Positions 18,126-26,891 of a stretch of 64,000 bases of DNA are shown piece after piece. Every line of letters starts with the position of its first letter. The first letter of the stretch is position 1. The notes beneath the pieces were generated by a model. The model did no database searches and was not told the DNA's origin. It worked only from the letters and a program-made list of their open reading frames with translations. This DNA is from Shewanella zhangzhouensis (lineage in GTDB: Bacteria; Pseudomonadota; Gammaproteobacteria; Enterobacterales; Shewanellaceae): the NCBI RefSeq assembly GCF_019457615.1, contig NZ_CP080414.1, positions 2,230,501-2,294,500 of the forward strand. The letters are read 5' to 3'. The translations under genes were made by a program, and so were the position numbers.

Positions 18126-19016
18126 CTACATCAGTTTTAAACGCGGTGAGATGTAATCAAGAAAGGATGTGATACGGCTCGATAGCGCTGTATTACGATA
18201 GTATACGGCATGCACCAACTCTCGATTATTTGGGGTGGTGATGTGTCCATCGAGTACCTTTATCAATCTCCCCTCCGCTAAGTCCTCACAAATCATAAAT
18301 TCGGAGAGCAGTGCTAAGCCTTGCCCAGCCAAACAGAGTTGGCGAATTGTTTCACCGCTGCTGCTGCACAGAGTTGCAACCATCTGAAACTGATTCACTA
18401 ATGGCCAACGATTCAAGTGAGGAGCATCGACAAAGCCAACTATTTGGTGACGTGACAGGTCTTCTGGTTCAGACGGAGTTCCAAACTGTTCAAGGTAGGC
18501 CGGTGCTGCCACAATATGTAGTGGGCTTCGTCCCAAAAAGCGTGCGTGCAGGTTTGAATCCTGTAAAGCACCTATGCGAATGGCCAGATCTGTTTTACGT
18601 TCAATCAGGTCGATGATATTTTCATTGGCGACGAGTTCAAGTTCTATGTGCGGGAAGCGTTCACGAAAGCCCGGAACAAGCGGAACCAACTGGTGCAGTA
18701 TGAAAGGGGTTACTGCATCTACTCTGAGCCGTCCGGCAGGAACTCCTTTCAAAGTTCGAATGTTTTCCTCTGCTTCTGCCAGTTGATGTAGGCCAACTCT
18801 GACCTGGTCGGTGAAGATCCTTCCTTCTTCAGTCAATTCGAGTTTACGCGTAGTGCGATTGAGTAGAGTACTGTCCAGCTCTTTTTCGAGTCGGCCAACG
18901 GAACGCGACACTTTGGCTACTTGGATATCCAGAATGCGGGCGGCAGCCGAAAAACTTCCGCAATCGATCACTGTAAGTAGAATTTCCAAGTCTTCGGTAC
19001 GGGATATTATTGCCAT
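18126..19016 (-). CDS. LysR-family transcriptional regulator
   Basis: 296 residues. wHTH: LEILLTVIDCGSFSAAARILDIQVAKVSRSVGRLEKELDSTLLNRTTRKLELTEEG. The effector domain begins at GVPAGRLRVDAVTPF, as in the CrgA-like group. It is transcribed away from an MFS exporter gene with about 91 nt between the start codons, a layout typical of a regulator and its target. The inferred job is control of the exporter. Confidence 0.88.
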   Translation of the reverse strand: MAIISRTEDLEILLTVIDCGSFSAAARILDIQVAKVSRSVGRLEKELDSTLLNRTTRKLELTEEGRIFTDQVRVGLHQLAEAEENIRTLKGVPAGRLRVDAVTPFILHQLVPLVPGFRERFPHIELELVANENIIDLIERKTDLAIRIGALQDSNLHARFLGRSPLHIVAAPAYLEQFGTPSEPEDLSRHQIVGFVDAPHLNRWPLVNQFQMVATLCSSSGETIRQLCLAGQGLALLSEFMICEDLAEGRLIKVLDGHITTPNNRELVHAVYYRNTALSSRITSFLDYISPRLKLM

Positions 19017-19107
19017 AAATGTAAAAGAATTTTGTTAATGATGATGTTTTTGCAAAAAATAGCATTAGGCATACTCCACTGCAACTTAACCATACTTGGA
19101 GATTGAA

Positions 19108-20283
19108 ATGCCTATTGCTTTATTCGCGCTGACGCTCAGCGCATTTGCAATCGGTACGACCGAATTCGTGATAGTCGGGTTGGTACCAACTATCGCCCAG
19201 GATCTGGGTGTTTCCCTGCCATCGGCTGGTTTACTAGTAAGTCTATATGCTTTGGGTGTTGCTATTGGTGCACCTGTGCTGACCGCTATGACCGGCCGCT
19301 GGCAACGCAAAAATGTTTTGTTAGCCATTATGACTCTATTCGTGATAGGTAACATTTTGGCCTGGATGGCGCCTACTTACAGTTCGCTGATTACCGCCCG
19401 TATATTGACGGGGCTGGTTCACGGGGTGTTTTTCTCTATTGGCTCAACCATCGCGACGAGCCTTGTTCCGCGTGAAAAAGAAGCCAGTGCGATTGCAATC
19501 ATGTTTACCGGCTTGACTGTTGCCTTAGTAACCGGGGTGCCGTTGGGTACCTGGATTGGCCAAAATTTCGGTTGGCGAGCAACTTTCATGGTTGTCGCTG
19601 CTCTAGGTCTCATCGCGCTGATCGGCAGTGCCTTGCTTGTACCTAAAAACCTGAAACAGGCACCATCTGCCCGAATCTCTCAACAATTAGATGTATTAAC
19701 GCAACCCCGTCTCCTGTTGGTGTATGCAATGACGGCAATGGGTTACGGTGGAACCTTTACGGCTTTCACCTTCTTAGCTCCGATTCTAGAGCAGGTGTCT
19801 GGTTTTGAGTCGGGTGCCATAGGTCTCATCATGCTTGTGTATGGTGTATCGGTCGCCGTTGGCAATATCTGGGGAGGGCGAATGGCTGATCGTATGGGGC
19901 CTATTAAGGCGCTGAATATTATTTTTACAGCTCTTGCGTTGGTGCTATTGGCTTTCACCTTTACGGCCGGTAACCAAATTACTGCTGTCATCACCATACT
20001 AATTTGGGGTGCCTTTGCCTTTGGTAATGTGCCAGGCCTTCAAGTCTATGTGGTTCAGTTGGCTGAAAAGTACACTCCACAGGCCGTCGATGTAGCTTCG
20101 GGCCTAAACATTGCGGCATTCAACGTCGGTATCGCATTGGGCTCAATTCTAGGAGGCATCATCATTGAAACTATGACACTGATGGATACCGCCTGGATTG
20201 GTTCTCTAATCGTGGTACTGGCACTGGGGTTGACTCGCCTATCTGGTTTTATCGATAAGCGTGACCAAATGCAGAACATTTGA
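19108..20283 (+). CDS. MFS transporter, AraJ/YdhP-like sugar or drug efflux
   Basis: About 391 residues with twelve predicted membrane segments. The ATG at 19108 is chosen because GGAG sits 6 nt upstream; the TTG at 19096 would include this site. MPIALFALTLSAFAIGTTEFVIVGLVPTIA is the usual N-terminus of AraJ-type proton-driven exporters, and GRWQRKNVLLAI carries the loop 2-3 MFS motif. GGRMADRMGP repeats the motif in the second half. Paired with a divergent LysR gene. Substrate unknown; a toxic electrophile or drug is plausible in this setting. Confidence 0.87.
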   Translation: MPIALFALTLSAFAIGTTEFVIVGLVPTIAQDLGVSLPSAGLLVSLYALGVAIGAPVLTAMTGRWQRKNVLLAIMTLFVIGNILAWMAPTYSSLITARILTGLVHGVFFSIGSTIATSLVPREKEASAIAIMFTGLTVALVTGVPLGTWIGQNFGWRATFMVVAALGLIALIGSALLVPKNLKQAPSARISQQLDVLTQPRLLLVYAMTAMGYGGTFTAFTFLAPILEQVSGFESGAIGLIMLVYGVSVAVGNIWGGRMADRMGPIKALNIIFTALALVLLAFTFTAGNQITAVITILIWGAFAFGNVPGLQVYVVQLAEKYTPQAVDVASGLNIAAFNVGIALGSILGGIIIETMTLMDTAWIGSLIVVLALGLTRLSGFIDKRDQMQNI

Positions 20284-20300
20284 ACATTCAAAATTACAGA

Positions 20301-20319
20301 GGCGAAGCGAGGCTTCGCC
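20301..20319 (+). terminator. Strong hairpin after the MFS gene
   Basis: GGCGAAGC-GAG-GCTTCGCC, a perfect 8-bp stem with a 3-nt loop, 17 nt past the stop codon. The T-run is weak (GGAGTTTTC), so it may be only partly effective. Confidence 0.5.
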
Positions 20320-20329
20320 ATGGAGTTTT

Positions 20330-21248
20330 CTTTAATGCAATTGAAAAACTGGCTCAGGGCCGCTTTGCCACCGATGTCGAACCGCCCCTGGACAATGGCT
20401 GATCAGTAAAGGCGATACCAATCGAAAGCACGATGGACGCCCCTTTGGTGTGCCGGACATGGAACATCATGCGGAATTGGTCAAGCTTGCAGATGCTCTA
20501 GGTTTTCGGGCGGCTTGGGTGCGAGATGTACAGTTGTATGAACCCAATTTCGGTGATGCAGCACAGGTGTTTGAGACCGTCGCCTATCTAGGTTACCTCG
20601 CATCACATACACAAAACATTTTGCATGGTACTGCCTCCGTCGTACTTCCATTACGTAATCGCCGGTTGGTTCGAAAGGCTGCTACAACTATACAAACGCT
20701 GAGTGAAAAACGGTTTCTACTGGGGGGGCAACAGCGGTGACTGTCCAAATGAACACCCCATTTTTTGCATCGATTTTCACAGCCGTGGCGAGAGCTTTCG
20801 AAAGGCCGGGGAGATGCTGCGCGGAGAGCAAGACGGCAATCTGGCCAGCGGTATGAAGGCATTGCCTGAAGCACCAAAGGCGCCATTGCTTTTCGCTGGT
20901 CTTGCACAGCAAAGTCCGGCTTGGGCCGGTGTACACATCGAGGGCTGGCTGTCCTACCCTGGTACACCAGATGACCACTTCACACGCGCTAGGCTATGGC
21001 AGGATGTGGGTGGTGATAAACCCTATATTAGTTTTGTACATCTTGATCTCGTATCAAATCCTGACGCTCCGATCATACGGCATAGATATGGTGTAAGTAT
21101 GGGAGAAAGGATTAATCCATAAACTGGAAGCTATGAAGGCGGCAGGTGTAGATCATATTTTGGATTGAATTTTCGTTGAAACCTGCGACCGCTTGATGAA
21201 ACTCTTGAGCAGATCGGTGATGCGATTTTACCGCTCTTTCATACATAA
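20330..21248 (+). pseudogene. Luciferase-like (LLM) flavin oxidoreductase, broken
   Basis: Several frames together spell an LLM-class oxidoreductase: FGVPDMEHHAELVKLADALGFRAAWVRDVQLYEPNFGDAAQVFE, YLGYLASHT, LHGTASVVLPLRNRRLVRKAATTIQTLSEKRFLLGG (plus frame at 20450-20740). A different frame (20703-21122) adds NSGDCPNEHPIFCIDFHSRGESFRKAGE, LLFAGLAQQSPAW and LDLVSNPDAP. A third carries LDETLEQIGDAILPLF near the end. At least two frameshifts and an in-frame TGA near 20400 disrupt it. The family normally uses FMNH2 and O2 or F420. It directly precedes an intact AKR gene. Confidence 0.8.
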
Positions 21249-21265
21249 AACAGGAGTTATATAAC

Positions 21266-22069
21266 ATGAGAAATATTCCGTCTCTGGGAATGGGTACCTT
21301 CCGATTGCAAGGGGATATCGCCTACAAGGCCGTAAAAACAGCTCTGGAAACAGGTTATAGCCACATTGATACTGCGCAGATCTACGGAAACGAAGCCGAA
21401 ATAGGTCAGGCGATTGCCGACACAGGTATGGCGCGTGATGATCTCTTTCTGACTACAAAGGTTTGGCTCGATAACCTTGGGGAAGATACTTTTATCCCAA
21501 GTGTGGAAGACAGCCTGCGAAAACTAAAGGTTCAATCAGTTGATTTGCTATTAATCCACTGGCCAGATGTCACAGGTAAAGTTGCAATGGAAACCTACCT
21601 ACAACAGTTGGTGAAATCACAGCGGCAGGGATTGACTAAGGCAATTGGGGTTTCCAATTTCACAATTACTCAACTGGATCAGGCCATTCAGATTTTGGGT
21701 GAGGATACCATTATGACTAACCAGATTGAAGTTCATCCTTACTTGCAAAACCGTCGGGTTATTGAGCACTGCAAGGCGAAAGGCATTCTGGTAACCGGTT
21801 ATATGCCGTTGGCGGTGGGAAAGGTAATGCAAGATAAAGTATTACAGTCCATCGCTGCCACCCATAATGTAACCGTAGCTGAAATTGTGTTGGCCTGGCA
21901 GTTACAGCAGGGGCTTATCACTATTCCATCATCAACAAAACGCGAAAACCTGTTATCTAACCTGAATTCAGTTGATCTTGTATTAGAAGACTGCGAGATG
22001 GTGCAAATTTCTATGTTGGAGAGGGGAGACCGTATAGCCAACCCCGAATTCTCACCAGAGTGGGACTAG
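21266..22069 (+). CDS. dkgB: 2,5-diketo-D-gluconate/methylglyoxal reductase (DkgB-like AKR)
   Basis: 267 residues, exactly the length of E. coli DkgB, and with the same layout. SHIDTAQIYGNEAEIGQAIADTGMARDDLFLTTKVW contains Asp, Tyr and Lys of the AKR tetrad; LLLIHWPDVTG has the His. IGVSNFTITQLDQAI, NQIEVHPYLQNR, IPSSTKRENLLSNL (NADPH loop) and a terminal SPEWD follow. It converts 2-oxoaldehydes such as methylglyoxal to hydroxyketones. Followed at 18 nt by an MDR alcohol dehydrogenase gene on the same strand. The symbol is by similarity; orthology not tested. Confidence 0.82.
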   Translation: MRNIPSLGMGTFRLQGDIAYKAVKTALETGYSHIDTAQIYGNEAEIGQAIADTGMARDDLFLTTKVWLDNLGEDTFIPSVEDSLRKLKVQSVDLLLIHWPDVTGKVAMETYLQQLVKSQRQGLTKAIGVSNFTITQLDQAIQILGEDTIMTNQIEVHPYLQNRRVIEHCKAKGILVTGYMPLAVGKVMQDKVLQSIAATHNVTVAEIVLAWQLQQGLITIPSSTKRENLLSNLNSVDLVLEDCEMVQISMLERGDRIANPEFSPEWD

Positions 22070-22087
22070 ATAGGAACAAGGTTGAAT

Positions 22088-23065
22088 ATGACGACTACTG
22101 TGCAATTACCCGCACAAATGAAAGCATGGATCTGGTCCAAGGCTGCGCGAACAATCAGTCTTTCGATGGGTGCAGCAATTCCATCGTTAGGAAGGCATGA
22201 CGTCCTGATAGCTAATAAGGCCATAGGATTGAATCCTGTAGACTGGAAATTCATTGAAACAGATCGAGGAGATCTATGGACAGATGGCCATATCCCCGGC
22301 GTAGATGGTGCAGGAGTAGTGGTTGCGGTCGGTGATAAATCAAACGAGCATTGGTTGGGGATATCCGTTTGCTATCATCAATCTCTGCAACGTAGCGGCA
22401 GTTTTGCCGAATATACAGCTATTGATCACCGAACCCTAATCCGTCTGCCAGAAATGATGGCCAGGAATCAAGCAGCCGCATTCCCATGTCCTGTAATGAC
22501 CGCATGGCAGGCGATAGAGAAAATACCTATCCAGCATGGCGCTGAGATATTGATCACCGGGGCATCAGGGGCTGTAGGACGGATGTTGGTGCAGTTAGCA
22601 GATGTTCGAGGCTTCAAAGTAACTGCAATTGCCTCGCTAAAGCGTCACGAGGCGTTGTTTGCTCTAGGGGCGAACGTCTGTGTAGAGTGCACTGAGCAGC
22701 TGCTACAGAAATTTTACGCTATTTTTGACACAGTAAGTGGTGAACATGCGGAAGAATTGGCATCTCGTGTTGAAGCCAACGGGCATCTCATCTGTATTAT
22801 GGGAAGATTGGAAAAGGCCGCAGTACCAGGCTTCTCAACAGCAATCTCTCAACATGAAGTGGCACTAAATGCATTGCATGGTTCAGGTACTTCAGCACAG
22901 TGGCGACATTTTACTCAAGAGGCTGAAAAGCTGATCAATCTGGTTAATCGGGGTGAGTTTAAAAGCCCTGATATTTATGTGGCTCGGTTTGAACAGATTG
23001 CAGATGCTTTACGTGAGTTCAAATGTAATCGTAAGGCACTTAAATACGTTGTTGAGGTAGAATAG
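22088..23065 (+). CDS. MDR-family zinc-free alcohol dehydrogenase / quinone oxidoreductase
   Basis: About 325 residues. GroES-like N-terminal domain (VLIANKAIGLNPVDWKFIE, PGVDGAGVVVAVG) followed by a Rossmann domain with ITGASGAVGRMLVQLADVRG. The GLNPVDWK pattern and lack of the usual Zn ligands fit the quinone reductase/YhdH-like branch. ATG 22088 follows AAGG at 6 nt; the TTG at 22082 is an alternative. Likely NADPH-dependent reduction of alkenals or quinones. It forms an apparent operon with the upstream AKR gene. Confidence 0.82.
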   Translation: MTTTVQLPAQMKAWIWSKAARTISLSMGAAIPSLGRHDVLIANKAIGLNPVDWKFIETDRGDLWTDGHIPGVDGAGVVVAVGDKSNEHWLGISVCYHQSLQRSGSFAEYTAIDHRTLIRLPEMMARNQAAAFPCPVMTAWQAIEKIPIQHGAEILITGASGAVGRMLVQLADVRGFKVTAIASLKRHEALFALGANVCVECTEQLLQKFYAIFDTVSGEHAEELASRVEANGHLICIMGRLEKAAVPGFSTAISQHEVALNALHGSGTSAQWRHFTQEAEKLINLVNRGEFKSPDIYVARFEQIADALREFKCNRKALKYVVEVE

Positions 23066-23207
23066 TTACAGGCCATTCCAGTTGTAATTATTGGTTATAG
23101 ATTTTTCGATACTTATGGAGTCACCCGGGGCAAGTGAGAAGTGAAGCAAAGTTCGAGTATGTTACTCTTCAAAACATAACGCTCCGGTCTAAATTGTTAA
23201 TACTAGA

Positions 23208-24275
23208 ATGGCTGACCTATTTACACCGATAAAACTTGGTTCCTTAACACTCAATAATCGTGTTTTGATGGTGCCTCTCACGCGCACTCGCGCTGATGAT
23301 GAGCATGTCCTCACCGAATTGATAGCTGAGTACTATTTACAGCGTGCCTCTGCAGGATTAATCATTGCCGAAGCTACTATGGCAATTGATGGCCACTCTG
23401 CATTTTGGCGTGACCCCGGTATCTATTCTGAGGCTCAGGTACCTGGATGGAGGAATGTAACTGATGCGGTTCATGCAAAAGGAGGCAAGATTTTTCTGCA
23501 GATCTGGCATGGCGGTCGCGCATGTCATCCACTATTAATTTGATGGCCGATTGCCAGTTGGTCCGAGTGCTATAGCCATCACCAATGATGAAGTCCACCG
23601 GAAGGAAAGAAAGCTTACACAGTTCCTCGTGAAATAAGTGACGAAGAAATTCCTGCAATAATCGAAGCGGCCGAAAATGCTAAAAAGGCTGGTTTTGATG
23701 GTATTGAGGTGCATGGTGCAAACGGTTATTTGGTAGATGAATTTCTACGAGATGGAGCAAACAAACGTAAAGGACGTTACGGCGGTCCAATCGAAAACCG
23801 TGCACGCTTCCTGTTTGAGGTTATAGATGCAGTGATTAAGGTATGGGGTAGTGATCGAGCAGGTGTGCGCGTATCGCCTCTTAATAGCTTTAACAGCATG
23901 AAGGACAGCGATCCAGTTACCCTCGTAACTTGGTTGTCTAAACGTCTTAGCGACTATAGTTTGGCGTACCTCCACTTGATGCGCGGCGACTTTCTTGGTG
24001 AACAACCGGCTGATATAGTGACAGCAACGTGTAAACATTACCGGGGCCATTTGATACTGAAAATGGCTTATGCAGTTGACGAAGCTAACACCGCCATTGC
24101 GATGGGCCAGGCTGACAGCATCACTTTCGTCGTTCCGTTCATTGCAAATCCAGACTTACCAGATAGTCTAAGACTTGGGTCAACATTAAATCAGGCAACC
24201 CCTTCGACTTTTTATACTCAGGTCGCAGAAGGGGATACGGATTACCCGACCATTAATGAACTGGTAAATGCTTGA
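23208..24275 (+). pseudogene. Old Yellow Enzyme family ene-reductase, frameshifted
   Basis: The first part (23208-23543) matches OYE N-terminal sequence: LFTPIKLGSLTLNNRVLMVPLTRTRA, EYYLQRASAGLIIAEATM, GWRNVTDAVHAKGGKIFLQIWHGGR. After a frameshift near 23540, FDGRLPVGPSAIAIT continues in another frame. A second frameshift near 23610 gives AYTVPREISDEEIPAIIEAAENAKKAGFDGIEVHGANGYLVDEFLRDGANKRKGRYGGPIENRARF to the stop at 24275. About 356 codons in sum, a full OYE length. Two intact OYE genes lie at 26892-29087. Part of the same plus-strand run as the AKR/MDR genes. Confidence 0.85.
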
Positions 24276-24325
24276 TACAGTCATGGGGGATTCTTTCCCC
24301 CAATTCATTACGGAAAATAATTTTG

Positions 24326-24637
24326 ATGATACATGTTATTGCTACGATAAGTGTTAAGCCTGGAAACAAAATTAAGGTACTTTCTGAACTGCTTCGAATT
24401 CAGCCCCTAGTGCTTGCAGAAAGAGGCTGTCACCAGTACGAGCCTCTCTTGGATGTAGACAGTCGTCTCTCAAGGCAAGAGACTTTCCGTGCTGATACGA
24501 TAGTGTTGTTGGAGCAATGGGAGTCACTTGAAGATCTCAAGGTACATCTTGACACTCCGCACTTAAAAGAATACCAAGAGCTAGTAAGTCCATACATACA
24601 AGATGTTAGCCTACAGATTTTGCAAAAAGCAAATTAA
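24326..24637 (+). CDS. Antibiotic biosynthesis monooxygenase (ABM) domain protein
   Basis: About 103 residues from ATG 24326 (the frame opens earlier at 24272 without a ribosome site). MIHVIATISVKPGNKIKVLSELLRI, then ERGCHQYEPLLD and LLEQWESLEDLKVHLDTPHLKEYQE give the ABM/YgiN-type dimeric alpha-beta barrel with its C-x-x-Y and W-x-S-x-x-x-L-x-x-H features. YgiN oxidises quinols and is linked to quinone redox cycling in E. coli. It sits just downstream of the broken OYE, consistent with a quinone/electrophile function of the cluster. Confidence 0.78.
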   Translation: MIHVIATISVKPGNKIKVLSELLRIQPLVLAERGCHQYEPLLDVDSRLSRQETFRADTIVLLEQWESLEDLKVHLDTPHLKEYQELVSPYIQDVSLQILQKAN

Positions 24638-24934
24638 CACTCATATATATTTGTACATAAATGCATGAAATAAAACTCGATTTATCGCACTAGGCTGATT
24701 CTTTAATAATTGGGCTTTTAATTTTATTTGTAATTGGTTTGGTTTGCGATTAATAATTAAGCGTTCCTAAACTGAGCTAACAACTTGGTCTGCCTGTGTT
24801 TTCCATTATTTTAAATGCCAGCTATTTATTGAAATGGTATATATTGTCTAATGAGGGCAATTAAAGATTCTCAAGATTTAGTTATTGAAAATCAGTTTTA
24901 CAAATTAGCTCACCGCTCGTCTATTTATTTACGG

Positions 24935-24962
24935 GCAAAGAGCTGCATCAGCAGCTCTTTGC
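24935..24962 (-). terminator. Strong hairpin between ABM and isochorismatase-like genes
   Basis: GCAAAGAGCTGC (24935-24946) pairs perfectly with GCAGCTCTTTGC (24951-24962), loop ATCA. It lies just past the stop of the minus-strand isochorismatase gene. The upstream stretch 24638-24934 shows no gene; it is AT-rich spacer. Confidence 0.65.
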
Positions 24963-24977
24963 TTAAAATAAAGCCTG

Positions 24978-25499
24978 TTACAAACTTGTCTCCACGGTTC
25001 CTAAGCTTACTCGGGTTGACAACGCATGCAGTGCAATGGCGTGTAGTAATGGCGATACAGTCGTGGTTGCGTCTGTTAATACAGTCACCGAACTATATCT
25101 GTCTGCGTCACGAGACAGTGCTGTATGGGTGATGCAGTTTTGCGTCATCATGCCGCAAAGAATTAGCTCATTGACCTCTAGTTGCTCGAGTGTATCCGCA
25201 AGTGAGGTGTTAACAAAACTGTCAGCATAGTGTTTGATGATAATCGGAGCCTCTGGTGCTAGCTCTAAAATACGTGAGTGCAAATCCGCACCGATAGTAC
25301 CCGGATTAAAAAATGGTGCTTCACCTGCTTCGTGCTCAGCAACATGTTGCACTATAACTACTGGAATGTTGCCGCTGTGTGCTTTCTCAATTGCTAGTTC
25401 AATAGCAGCTAGTGTTTTGTCTGTGTCTGCTAGGGGAAAAGCCCCTGTCGGGAAATAGTCGTTTTGTACATCAATGATAATTAGCGATTTCTTTTGCAT
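24978..25499 (-). CDS. Isochorismatase-like cysteine hydrolase
   Basis: 173 residues with the full catalytic set of the isochorismatase superfamily: Asp in IIIDVQNDYFP, Lys in IIKHYADSF and Cys in LCGMMTQNCITHTA. In this group the substrates include nicotinamide, ureidoacrylate and isochorismate; the MMTQNCITHTA segment alone does not decide. It is divergent from a GlxA-type AraC regulator gene (start codons 103 nt apart), which is a common pairing and suggests regulation by it. Confidence 0.85.
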   Translation of the reverse strand: MQKKSLIIIDVQNDYFPTGAFPLADTDKTLAAIELAIEKAHSGNIPVVIVQHVAEHEAGEAPFFNPGTIGADLHSRILELAPEAPIIIKHYADSFVNTSLADTLEQLEVNELILCGMMTQNCITHTALSRDADRYSSVTVLTDATTTVSPLLHAIALHALSTRVSLGTVETSL

Positions 25500-25602
25500 A
25501 TTAGCCTCCTTTGACTATGAGTTATTGTCGCAAGATTGTCTCCTTGTCACATCCGTCCCAATTGACTAACATCGTTAACATCAGGCCAAATTAATTAAGT
25601 TC

Positions 25603-26568
25603 ATGAGCTATAAACCATTAAAAGTCGCAGTAGTTGCTTTTCAGGGTATCAGTCCATTTCATCTGGCAGTGCCATCGGTAGTATTTGCTGAAGGCCCGAC
25701 TGATAAATCGTTTTTTGAGGTGTTTATCTGCAGTGCCGAACAGCAACCGCTCACCTGCAACCTCGGCTATCATTTATCAGGCTTGCATGATTTATCACAG
25801 TTGCAGCGAGCCAATGTGATTGTGATACCAAGCTGGCGTTCGCCATATGAACAACCTACACCTGAATTGGTACACATTCTGCGCAATCAAGCTGCTCAAG
25901 GTACAACGATCGTTGGATTGTGCTTGGGAGCGTTCGTGCTAGCGGCTGCCGGTCTGTTAGATGGGCATCAGGCCACAACACACTGGGAATGTGCTGATGA
26001 ATTACAACGGTTGTATCCTAAGGTGCATGTAACTCCAGATCTGCTCTACGTCGAAAGTGGTAACATTATGACATCGGCAGGAACAGCCGCAGGGCTTGAT
26101 GCGTGCTTGGCGTTGGTAAGAAAGAGATTTGGAGCGACTTTAGCCAACCAGGTTGCTAGACGTTTAGTGATCCCTCCACACCGAGATGGCGGTCAAGCGC
26201 AATATATAGAAATGCCTCTGCCACAAACCGCAGGGCATGACAGACTTAGTTCGTTGATTCAGAACGTGCGTGGAGAGCTAGAAAAACCACATACATTAGA
26301 TTCTTTAGCTGCAGAAGTTGCAATGAGCCGGAGAAGTTTCACTCGGCAATTCCGGCAACTGACTGGTACCACAGTCATGAAATGGTTAATCGCGGAGCGG
26401 CTTAACTTGGCGCAACGCTTGCTTGAACATACAGAACAGCCAATAGAGCGAGTCGCTGAGCTAAGTGGTTTTGGCAGCGTTGAAAGTCTTCGACATCATT
26501 TTCGGTTGCGGTTTAAAACATCACCGATGCAATGGCGTCGCGTATTCCATAACGCAATGCAGGTTTAA
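25603..26568 (+). CDS. GlxA/FtrA-type AraC regulator with DJ-1/PfpI domain
   Basis: 321 residues in two parts. Residues 1-200 are a DJ-1/PfpI fold with the altered nucleophile loop VGLCLGAFVLAAAGLL and YVESGNIMTSAGTAAGLDACLALV. Residues about 215-321 are an AraC double helix-turn-helix: TLDSLAAEVAMSRRSFTRQFRQLTGTTVMKWL and PIERVAELSGFGSVESLRHHFRLRFKTSPMQWRR. Such proteins are transcription activators. Next to the divergent cysteine hydrolase, which it likely controls. No signal peptide. Confidence 0.9.
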   Translation: MSYKPLKVAVVAFQGISPFHLAVPSVVFAEGPTDKSFFEVFICSAEQQPLTCNLGYHLSGLHDLSQLQRANVIVIPSWRSPYEQPTPELVHILRNQAAQGTTIVGLCLGAFVLAAAGLLDGHQATTHWECADELQRLYPKVHVTPDLLYVESGNIMTSAGTAAGLDACLALVRKRFGATLANQVARRLVIPPHRDGGQAQYIEMPLPQTAGHDRLSSLIQNVRGELEKPHTLDSLAAEVAMSRRSFTRQFRQLTGTTVMKWLIAERLNLAQRLLEHTEQPIERVAELSGFGSVESLRHHFRLRFKTSPMQWRRVFHNAMQV

Positions 26569-26891
26569 ATTGGACTAAAACGCTATTTTATTCAAATTGC
26601 TAGACGGCAAATTGTTATTAGACTTTTAATTACTGTCTTCATCTAATAAACCAGTGCTAAAAGTGCTGGCACAAGGCGCAATAATCAGATTATGTGTGGG
26701 TGGCTGCGCTTGAAGGATCGTGAACGAAGGTAATTGACCGATTTATTAACACGGCTTAAGTGTACACTTCAAGTCTTCAAACAGGTGAATTCAGTTGCAT
26801 TATAGACAGGAATTTGCTGGACTTCACTGCGAAATCAATTATTAAAAATAAAAGAGGAAGGCACTAAGGTTCTAACCTTAATGCCGGCCCG
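26569..26891 (+). other. Intergenic region between convergent AraC and OYE genes
   Basis: No ORF, RNA or IS end recognised. Contains short direct repeats such as AGTGCT(A4)GTGCT near 26655 only. Confidence 0.4.
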
